64,000 bases of DNA from Actinophytocola sp. (lineage in GTDB: Bacteria; Actinomycetota; Actinomycetes; Mycobacteriales; Pseudonocardiaceae), in the NCBI GenBank assembly GCA_009379975.1, contig WHSS01000001.1, positions 33,334 to 97,333 on the forward strand, given 5' to 3'. Under the pieces are notes generated by a model. The model was not told where the DNA came from. It worked only from the letters and a program-made list of their open reading frames with translations, and ran no database searches. Positions 56,943-64,000 of the stretch are shown piece after piece. The number at the start of each line of letters is the position of its first letter. Position 1 is the stretch's first letter. The position numbers were made by a program, and so were the translations under genes.

Positions 56943-57080
56943 TGTCGTTCCCTTCGCTCATCGGATTTCACCCCGCGGAGTGAGTCGAATCACACTGATG
57001 CCGCGATGCGTGCATTCAATCCGCCGTTTGGGTGCCGAGCGCGTGACTGAGCGGTTCGTGCCGTTCTGTCCAGTCGATGG

Positions 57081-57111
57081 TACAAGCTGTTTGTGCTACA
57101 AATAGCTTGTA
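57081..57111. promoter_or_regulatory. 31-bp AT-rich inverted repeat upstream of DUF234 ATPase (operator-like)
   Basis: TACAAGCTGTTTGT gct ACAAATAGCTTGTA, 13/14 paired, 14 bp before start codon. Confidence 0.6.
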
Positions 57112-57124
57112 GTACACTCAGGTT

Positions 57125-58522
57125 GTGGCATTGATAGGTAGGAATAAGGAGCAGCGGGCGCTGGCGACGGCATGGCAAGAGGCCGAGTCCGGCGTGCCGC
57201 AACTGGCGGTCGTCTGGGGCCGCAGGCGCGTCGGGAAGACCTTCTTGCTCACGGACTTCGCCGCTACCCGGAGATCGGTGTACTTCACTGCGACCAGGCA
57301 GGACAGTGAATCCCGGCAGCTTGAGCGATTCACCGACCGGCTGCGAGAGCAACTCGGCGATGCGGTGGCCGACCTGATGACCGGTCCCTTCTCCGACTGG
57401 GAGGCAGCGCTTCGCTTCGTGGTTCGTCTTGCCGAGCGTGAATCGCTGCTCGTGGTCATCGATGAGGCGCCACGACTGAACTCGACTGCCGGGGACTTCG
57501 GTGACCTCGTCTCGGCAATCTGGGAGAACCACGTTCGGGATCAACGCCTCATGTTGGTGTTGTCAGGTTCGGCCGTCGCGATCATGGAGGACATGCTCGG
57601 ACCTCACGGCGGGCTGCATCGCCGACCCAGCCTGGAACTCAGGATGGATCCTTTCTCCTTCGGTGAAGCCGCGGCGTTCCTTCCCGAACTGTCCGGCGAG
57701 GACTTCGTCCAGGCATACGCCACATGCGGGGGCTATCCGCTGCACCTGCGCCGGTGGTCGCCGGAGTTGAGCGTCATCGAGAATCTCGACGACCTGGCCT
57801 TTACCCCGGGTGGTCTGCTGGTGCGCGACGCCCCCGACATTCTGAGCGAAGATCTCGACTGGCGCGGAGGATACGAGCGGGTTTTGGTCGCGATGGCCGA
57901 CGGCGCGCGCAGGCGTTCGCGTATCGCCGGTCGTGCGCAGCAACGTATCGATTACACCCTCGACAGGCTGCGCAGGGCGGGTTACGTACGACAGGTCCGC
58001 TCGATCGGTAGCCATTCGGCGGCCGATCCGATGTACGAGATCGGCGACGAGTACCTGGCGTTCTGGTTCGCCGTGATCCGGGACGACGCCGATCTGATCG
58101 AAGGCGGCCAGGGTGGCGCCGTGCGCAGGCGCACCGAAGGCAAGTGGCAGACGCACATCGGACGGGTGTTGGAGTCAGCCGCTCGGGCGCATGTGCAGCG
58201 CATGGTCGCAAGCGGTGAGATATCTTCCGACGCCGTGGTCGGCCGCTGGTGGCTCGACGAACGCGCCGAGGTGGACGTGTGCGCTGTCGACCCCCGAGGC
58301 AACCCAGTGCTGCTGGGCGAATGTAAGTGGCGGGCGAAGCCGCTGGGCGGCCGTGAACTGGCCGAACTGCGACGCAAGGCCGCGCTCATCGGCGATGTCG
58401 ACGCCGCACCGATCTTTGCTTTCTGGTCGCGGGGTGGCGCTGGAGAACGGGTGGGGGCTTACCCCGACGTCCGCAGCTACACGTGCGACGACCTCATCGA
58501 CGTGGCGTCTTTCAGCGCTTGA
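57125..58522 (+). CDS. AAA-type ATPase with C-terminal DUF234 (PD-(D/E)xK-like) domain
   Basis: [11 protein letters not shown]; Walker [13 protein letters not shown]; Walker [11 protein letters not shown]-term [23 protein letters not shown] (D...ExK). Confidence 0.88.
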   Translation: MALIGRNKEQRALATAWQEAESGVPQLAVVWGRRRVGKTFLLTDFAATRRSVYFTATRQDSESRQLERFTDRLREQLGDAVADLMTGPFSDWEAALRFVVRLAERESLLVVIDEAPRLNSTAGDFGDLVSAIWENHVRDQRLMLVLSGSAVAIMEDMLGPHGGLHRRPSLELRMDPFSFGEAAAFLPELSGEDFVQAYATCGGYPLHLRRWSPELSVIENLDDLAFTPGGLLVRDAPDILSEDLDWRGGYERVLVAMADGARRRSRIAGRAQQRIDYTLDRLRRAGYVRQVRSIGSHSAADPMYEIGDEYLAFWFAVIRDDADLIEGGQGGAVRRRTEGKWQTHIGRVLESAARAHVQRMVASGEISSDAVVGRWWLDERAEVDVCAVDPRGNPVLLGECKWRAKPLGGRELAELRRKAALIGDVDAAPIFAFWSRGGAGERVGAYPDVRSYTCDDLIDVASFSA

Positions 58523-59255
58523 GGGCGAAGGTGACGCCCGGCGCCGAGGGTTGTGGTGCGCGTGGCAGCCAGCGCTCGTCGCTGACCGGCAGCGTCCCGT
58601 CCAGGGCGGCCAGCACGCTCTCGCGCGCGAGCGGCAGGATCTCGTCGACGGTGACCTCGCGGCCGAGCTCCTTGCTCAGCGAAGTCACGCCCGCGTCGGC
58701 GATGCCGCACGGCACGATGCGGTCGAACGCGGACAGGTCGGTGTTCGCGTTGATCTCGAAGCCGTGCATGGTGACGCCCCGCTGCACCCTGATGCCGATC
58801 GCCGCGATCTTGCGCTCCGGACCGTTCTCGTCGGCGGGCAGCCAGACACCGCTGCGTCCCTCGACCCGGCCGGTGCGCACGCCGACTTTGTCGCACACGG
58901 CGATGAGGGCTTCTTCGAGCCGCCGCACGAAGTGCACGACGTCGATCGGGTCGGCGAGTTTGATGAGCGGGTAGCCGACGAGCTGGCCGGGGCCGTGCCA
59001 GGTGATCTTGCCGCCGCGGTCGACGTCGATGACCGGAGTGCCGTCCGTTGGCCGCTCGTGATCCTCGGTGCGCTTGCCCGCCGTATAGACCGACGGGTGC
59101 TCGAGCAGTAGCAAGGTGTCCGGCCCGGTGCCGTCCGCACGCGCTTCGACGAGCTCGCGCTGCCGATGCCACGCGGCGGTGTACTCGATGGTCCCGACGG
59201 CTACGACGTCAACCGGATCGGAGGTCGCCCGGCAGCTGATGGATGAGTTCGCCAC
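58512..59255 (-). CDS. lipB: Octanoyltransferase (lipoate biosynthesis)
   Basis: [22 protein letters not shown]...[19 protein letters not shown]...[35 protein letters not shown]. Confidence 0.95.
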   Translation of the reverse strand: MANSSISCRATSDPVDVVAVGTIEYTAAWHRQRELVEARADGTGPDTLLLLEHPSVYTAGKRTEDHERPTDGTPVIDVDRGGKITWHGPGQLVGYPLIKLADPIDVVHFVRRLEEALIAVCDKVGVRTGRVEGRSGVWLPADENGPERKIAAIGIRVQRGVTMHGFEINANTDLSAFDRIVPCGIADAGVTSLSKELGREVTVDEILPLARESVLAALDGTLPVSDERWLPRAPQPSAPGVTFALKR

Positions 59256-59286
59256 AGCAGTGAGCCTACCGCTGACACCACGTCAG

Positions 59287-60168
59287 CTAAACGACGTCGG
59301 CCAAGGCGGCGTCCAGATCCGTGTGCCGGAAGCCGAAGCCGGCCCCGGTGAGCACCCCGGGCAGCGTGCGCTGGCTGGTCAGGGCCATCTCGTCGGCCGC
59401 ATCGCCGAGCACGAGACGAAGAGCGGACTTGGGGACGAACCATGGCGCGGGGCGCTCGACAGCGCGCGACAGCGCACGGGTGAGCTCCGCATTGGTCACC
59501 GGGTTGGGCGAGCAGAGGTTCACCGGGCCGCTGATCTCCGGGTGTTCGATGACGAACCGGATGGCGCTCACTTCGTCGGGCAGGCTGATCCACGGCATGT
59601 ACTGCCTGCCTTCGCCTAGCTTGCCGCCCAGCGCCGCCCGGAACAGCGGCTTGAGCACCTTGAGCAGGCCGCCGCCTCCGGAGAGCACCAGCCCGGTGCG
59701 CATCACGGCCACGCGTGCTCCTGCTTCGCGGGCCGGCTTTGTCGCCTGCTCCCAGTCCGCGCACAGCTCGGCGAGGAACCCGGCGCCCTCGCCCGCGGTT
59801 TCGTCCACGGCGATGTCACCGGTGTTGCCGTAGTAGCCGACGCCAGACGCGTTGCACAGCGACGCGATGCCCTGCCGGACGACGGCCTCCGCCAGCACCT
59901 CGGTCGGCTCGATGCGGCTGTCACGTATCGCCTGCTTGCGTGCGTCGCTCCACCGCCCGTTGAGAGAGGAGCCACACAGGTTCACCACGGCGTCTACGCC
60001 GTCGAGCGCACCATCGGCGATGATGCCCGCCGGCGGGTCCCACCGGTATTCGCCGTCGGAGATGGGCGCACGCCGGACCAGCTTGCGCACGTCATGTCCA
60101 GCCGTGCGTAACTCGGGCACGAGGGCACTGCCGATGAACCCGCTGGCGCCTGCCACGACGATGCGCAT
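59287..60168 (-). CDS. TIGR01777-family NAD-dependent epimerase-like protein
   Basis: MRIVVAGASGFIGSALVPELRTAGHDVRKLVRR...YRWDPPAGIIADGALDGVDAVVNLCGSSLNGRWSDARKQAIRDSRI. Confidence 0.93.
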   Translation of the reverse strand: MRIVVAGASGFIGSALVPELRTAGHDVRKLVRRAPISDGEYRWDPPAGIIADGALDGVDAVVNLCGSSLNGRWSDARKQAIRDSRIEPTEVLAEAVVRQGIASLCNASGVGYYGNTGDIAVDETAGEGAGFLAELCADWEQATKPAREAGARVAVMRTGLVLSGGGGLLKVLKPLFRAALGGKLGEGRQYMPWISLPDEVSAIRFVIEHPEISGPVNLCSPNPVTNAELTRALSRAVERPAPWFVPKSALRLVLGDAADEMALTSQRTLPGVLTGAGFGFRHTDLDAALADVV

Positions 60169-60255
60169 GGGGTCACCTTATCGTCGCCGTGCGGCAGCGC
60201 ACCCCGGCAGGTTTCGCGCTTGGCGGAACCTACCGGGCGCGCGGCACAAGCCGCC

Positions 60256-62079
60256 TTACAGGCCGAGTTCGGACTCGAAGTTGCCTTCCTGGAGGCGCTG
60301 CTTGATCGTGGTGAGGAAGCGGCCCGCGTCCGCGCCGTCGACCAGGCGGTGGTCGTAGGTCAGCGCGAGGTAGGCCATCGACCTGATCGAGATGGTGTCG
60401 TTGCCGTCGGCGTCGCTGATCACCACCGGCCGCTTGACGACCGCACCGACGCCGAGGATGCCCGACTGCGGCTGGTTGATGATCGGCGTGTCGAACAGCG
60501 CGCCGTTGCTGCCCAGGTTGGTCACCGTGAAGGTGCCACCGGAGAGCTCGTCGGGCTTGATCTTGTTGGTGCGGGTGCGCTCGGCTATGTCGGCGATGCC
60601 GCTGGCGAGGCCTGCCAGGTTGAGATCACCCGCGTTGTGCAGCACCGGCGAGATCAGGCCCTTGTCGGTGTCGACGGCGATGGCGAGGTGCTCGTCGTCG
60701 AAGTAGGTGATCTGCTTCGCTTCCTCGTCCAAGTACGCGTTGACGTTCGGGTGCTGCTTGAGTGCCTCGACGCACGCCTTCGCGAAGAACGGCAGGAACG
60801 TCAGCTTCACGCCCTCCTGCTGCAGGAACGACTCCTTCGCCCGCTGCCGCAACCGCGCGATCTTGGTGACGTCGACCTCGTGCACCTGGGTGAGCTGCGC
60901 CGAGGTCTGCAGCGACTCCTTGGTGCGCTTGGCGATGGTGAGCCGGATGCGATTGGCCTTCTGCGAGGTGCCCCGCAGGCCGGACCGGTCCTGGGACGCG
61001 GGCCCACGGGGTGCGGGCGCGCTCGGCGCCGCGGCAGCAGCGGGCGCCGCGGCGGGCTCGGGCTCTGGCGCCGCCGGCTCCGCTTCCTTCTGCTTGGCCT
61101 CGACGGCGGCCATCACGTCCTGCTTGCGGATGCGGCCGCCGACGCCACTGCCGTTGAGCGCGGTCAGGTCGATGTCGTGCTCGGCGGCCAGCTTCCGCAC
61201 CAGCGGCGTGACGTACGGGGTCTTCCTGCCGTTGTCCTCGGCGGAGGCTTCCGCTGCTGACTCGCCTGGCTCCGCAGACACTGCGGCCTCATCGGGCGCG
61301 GCGTGCTTCGGCGCCACTGGTGCGGGCTGCGAGGCAGGGGCCTCGGCGGTGGTGGCACTCGCCGCGGGTTCCGGTTCCGGCTGCTGCGGGGCCGGCTGGG
61401 CGGGCGCCTGCGGCTCGGCAGAGGCGGCCTGCTGGGCCGGCGGGGCCTGCTGCGCTTGCGGGGCCGCCGCGTCGCCGATCACCGCGAGCTGGCCGCCGAC
61501 CTCGACGGTCTCGTCCTCCGCCGCGCTGATCTCGAGCACGGTGCCTGAAACCGGGGAGGGGACCTCGGTGTCGACCTTGTCGGTGGAGATTTCCAGGAGC
61601 GGCTCGTCCACCTCGACGGTGTCGCCGACCTGCTTGAGCCACCGGGTGACGGTGCCTTCCGTGACGCTCTCGCCGAGCTCCGGCAGCGTGACCGGGGTAC
61701 CGCCGGTGGACCCGCTGGGGGCGGCCGCCGGCGCCGCCTGCGGTGCGGGCGCTGGTGGCTCCGCCGCGGGTGGCTGTTGTTCTGCAGGGGCCTGCTGCTC
61801 GGCAGGTGCTTCCTGCGCGGCAGGAGCGGCCGCACCGCCGGAGCCGTCGTCGATCACGGCGAGCTGGCCGCCGACCTCGACGGTGGCGTCCTCCTTGGCG
61901 ACGATGCGCGCGACGGTGCCCGCCACGGGGGAGGGGACCTCGGTGTCGACCTTGTCTGTGGAGATCTCTAGTAGCGGCTCGTCGACCGCGACCGTGTCAC
62001 CCTCTTGTTTCAACCACCGGGTGACGGTTCCCTCCGTGACGCTTTCACCGAGTTCCGGCAATGTGACGGAGAAGGCCAT
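60256..62079 (-). CDS. sucB: 2-oxoacid (2-oxoglutarate) dehydrogenase E2 dihydrolipoamide acyltransferase, two lipoyl domains
   Basis: Two [25 protein letters not shown] lipoyl domains, E3-binding domain [33 protein letters not shown], catalytic [17 protein letters not shown]. Confidence 0.95.
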   Translation of the reverse strand: MAFSVTLPELGESVTEGTVTRWLKQEGDTVAVDEPLLEISTDKVDTEVPSPVAGTVARIVAKEDATVEVGGQLAVIDDGSGGAAAPAAQEAPAEQQAPAEQQPPAAEPPAPAPQAAPAAAPSGSTGGTPVTLPELGESVTEGTVTRWLKQVGDTVEVDEPLLEISTDKVDTEVPSPVSGTVLEISAAEDETVEVGGQLAVIGDAAAPQAQQAPPAQQAASAEPQAPAQPAPQQPEPEPAASATTAEAPASQPAPVAPKHAAPDEAAVSAEPGESAAEASAEDNGRKTPYVTPLVRKLAAEHDIDLTALNGSGVGGRIRKQDVMAAVEAKQKEAEPAAPEPEPAAAPAAAAAPSAPAPRGPASQDRSGLRGTSQKANRIRLTIAKRTKESLQTSAQLTQVHEVDVTKIARLRQRAKESFLQQEGVKLTFLPFFAKACVEALKQHPNVNAYLDEEAKQITYFDDEHLAIAVDTDKGLISPVLHNAGDLNLAGLASGIADIAERTRTNKIKPDELSGGTFTVTNLGSNGALFDTPIINQPQSGILGVGAVVKRPVVISDADGNDTISIRSMAYLALTYDHRLVDGADAGRFLTTIKQRLQEGNFESELGL

Positions 62080-62136
62080 CGCTGTTGACTCCTCAGGACG
62101 ATAGTGACTGGATGGTTTGGTCTTCGGCTTCAGGCG

Positions 62137-63510
62137 TCAGCCGTGGACGTGCAACGGTTTGCCGGCGAGTGCGAGGTGTGCTTCGCCGAGCGCTTCGGAT
62201 TGGGTGGGGTGGGCGTGGACAAGGGCGGCGATGTCCTCGGGGAACGCCTCCCAGTTATAGATCAACTGCGCTTCGCCGATGAGTTCTCCGACGCGGTCGC
62301 CGACCAGGTGCAGCCCGACTACCGGCCCGTCCGGTGCCTTGATCAGTTTGATCGCACCGGAGGTCTTGAGAATCTGACTCTTGCCGTTGCCGCCGAGGTC
62401 GTAGGTGAAGGTGGTGACTCCGGAACCGTACTGCTCCTTGGCCGCTTCCTCGGACAGGCCGACGGAAGCCACCTCCGGGTGGGAGTAGGTCACGCGCGGG
62501 ATGCCCGCCTCGTCGATCGGCCGCGGGTTGAGCCCGGCGATCTCCTCGGCGACGAAAATGCCCTGTGCGAAGCCGCGGTGGGCCAGTTGCAGCCCCGGCA
62601 CGATGTCGCCGACGGCGTAGACGCCGGGCAGGTTGGTGCGCAGCCGCTCGTCGGTGGGCACGAAGCCGCGCTCGGTGGCGATGCCCACCTCCTCGAAGCC
62701 ATGGCCCGCGGTGTTCGGGCCGCGGCCGACGGCGACAAGCAGCACGTCGGCGTCGAGCGTCTCACCGGTCTCGAGTGACACGCTTACGCCTTCGGCGTTC
62801 TGCGTCGCGCCGGTGAACTTCACGCCGGTCTTGAAACCGATCTTGCGGCGGCGGAACGCGCGCTCGAGCTGCTTGGACGCGAACTCGTCCTCGGCGGGGA
62901 CCAGCCTCGGCAGCGCCTCGACGATGGTGACCTGCGCGCCGAAGGATGCCCAGACGCTGGCGAACTCGACGCCGATGACGCCGCCACCGAGCACCACGAC
63001 CCGCGCCGGGACGTAGTCGAGGGCCAGTGCCTGTTCGCTGGCCATGACCCGGCCGGTCAGCTCGAGGTCGGGCAGCGTCTTGGAGTAGGAGCCGGTGGCC
63101 AAGATGACGTTCTTGCCGGTGTAGCGGGCGCCGTCCACCTCGACCGTGTTCGGCTCGACCAGGGTGCCGGCACCTTCGACGAGGGTGACCTTGTGCGCCT
63201 TCGCGAGCCCCTGCAGGCCCTTGTAGAGGCGCGCGACGATGGTGTCCTTGTAGCGGTTCACGCCGGCCATGTCGATGCCGTCGAAGGTGGTCTTCACTCC
63301 GAACGACTCGCCGTCACGTGCGGAGTCGGCGACCTCGGCCGCATGCAGCAGCGCCTTGGTCGGGATGCAGCCGCGGTGGAGGCAGGTGCCGCCCAGCTTG
63401 TCCTTCTCGATCAACGTGACGGACAGGCCCAGCTCGGCGGCGCGGAACGCGGCGGCATAACCACCGGAGCCACCACCAAGGATCACCAGGTCGGCGGAAG
63501 TCTCTGTCAC
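62137..63510 (-). CDS. lpdA: Dihydrolipoyl dehydrogenase
   Basis: LVILGGGSGGYAAAFRAAELGLSVTLIEKDKLGGTCLHRGCIPTKALLH; VVLGGGVIGVEFASVW; HAHPTQSEAL. Confidence 0.96.
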   Translation of the reverse strand: MTETSADLVILGGGSGGYAAAFRAAELGLSVTLIEKDKLGGTCLHRGCIPTKALLHAAEVADSARDGESFGVKTTFDGIDMAGVNRYKDTIVARLYKGLQGLAKAHKVTLVEGAGTLVEPNTVEVDGARYTGKNVILATGSYSKTLPDLELTGRVMASEQALALDYVPARVVVLGGGVIGVEFASVWASFGAQVTIVEALPRLVPAEDEFASKQLERAFRRRKIGFKTGVKFTGATQNAEGVSVSLETGETLDADVLLVAVGRGPNTAGHGFEEVGIATERGFVPTDERLRTNLPGVYAVGDIVPGLQLAHRGFAQGIFVAEEIAGLNPRPIDEAGIPRVTYSHPEVASVGLSEEAAKEQYGSGVTTFTYDLGGNGKSQILKTSGAIKLIKAPDGPVVGLHLVGDRVGELIGEAQLIYNWEAFPEDIAALVHAHPTQSEALGEAHLALAGKPLHVHG

Positions 63511-63807
63511 GTCGTCAACTCCTCCTCGTATAGCCAGCACGACTCTCGTGGTTCACCAGTGCCGGAGCGGGTCGCGCCTCCGGTGGCTCACCACATCTTG
63601 TCACTACGCCTACCGGGCTTGCGAGTTAGCCGGACTGTGACGTGGCGGATTCCGGCAGAATGATCCTGTAGGACGCCACGAAAGCCGATGCCGGACGCTG
63701 CTGGCAGGGTGGTCACAGGCACATAGCAGCTGGCTGGTCCCGCTGCGAAATGTGACGCATGTGACGTTACGCTCGCGTAGGCATTGGTGACGGGGCCTGG
63801 ATATTTC

Positions 63808-64000
63808 ATGAGACGCAGAGGTGGTCGTGTGGGGCTGTTCGACTCGATTCGCAAGCGGTGTAAGGACAAACAGTCACCTGGAACGTTGCGGAAGTCCACG
63901 TCGACCGACGTCGCCCATCTCGAGCAGTGGGCGGCGGCCCGTCGCGGCGTCGAGGCCTTCGTCGAGCCGCGAACCAACGTCACCGACACCACCGTTGTGC
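63808..64000 (+). CDS. N-terminal part of a conserved actinobacterial protein, running off right edge
   Basis: MRRRGGRVGLFDSIRKRCKDKQSPGTLRKSTSTDVAHLEQWAAARRGVEAFVEPRTNVTDTTVV open to window end; GTG 63829 alternative start. Confidence 0.65.
   Translation, partial: MRRRGGRVGLFDSIRKRCKDKQSPGTLRKSTSTDVAHLEQWAAARRGVEAFVEPRTNVTDTTVV

Noticed and set aside
61480-62070. Internal DNA repeat (two nearly identical segments) in the E2 gene
   Set aside because: Explained by the two tandem lipoyl domains normal for actinobacterial E2 proteins.
60707-62104. 465-aa plus-strand ORF rich in Ala/Gly/Ser/Cys
   Set aside because: Antisense of the E2 lipoyl/linker region; low complexity from linker repeats.

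Overview
High-GC actinobacterial DNA (probably Pseudonocardiaceae-like, judged from gene content and style only). About 3.6-34.6 kb is a large Wzx/Wzy-type exopolysaccharide (EPS) locus made of two convergent polycistrons. The + half (3597-15455) holds the initiating sugar transferase, a sugar-nucleotide modification cassette (C-methyltransferase, cytidylyltransferase, PIG-L deacetylase, SDR, DUF4910 protein, RmlC-like epimerase, GSA-like PLP aminotransferase), a flippase, a GT2 and a pyruvyl transferase. The - half (34551-15589) holds ugd, two GT4s, two Wzz-like proteins, an asnB-like amidotransferase, a bi-domain oxidoreductase, heparinase II/III, a beta-helix lipoprotein, an O-antigen-ligase-like polymerase, a methyltransferase, PAP2 and metK. 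Two paralogous secreted PQQ-type sugar dehydrogenase/PKD/Fn3 genes flank the locus in direct orientation; the right one is decayed. Next come an iron-siderophore ABC importer with iron-box-like palindromes, a FAD oxidoreductase, aconitase, saccharopine-DH-like protein, CocE/NonD hydrolase, DedA, lipA, SDRs, a Ser/Thr kinase-TPR protein, a frameshifted LVIVD/PA protein, a DUF234 ATPase, lipB, a TIGR01777 epimerase, the 2-oxoacid dehydrogenase E2 and lpd. The 41-54 kb part is rich in roughly 50-106 bp intergenic palindromes, some of which contain the stop codons of adjacent genes. Gene remnants include adenosine kinase and an asparagine-synthase-like fragment. All calls are by eye from sequence and translations; no searches were run.
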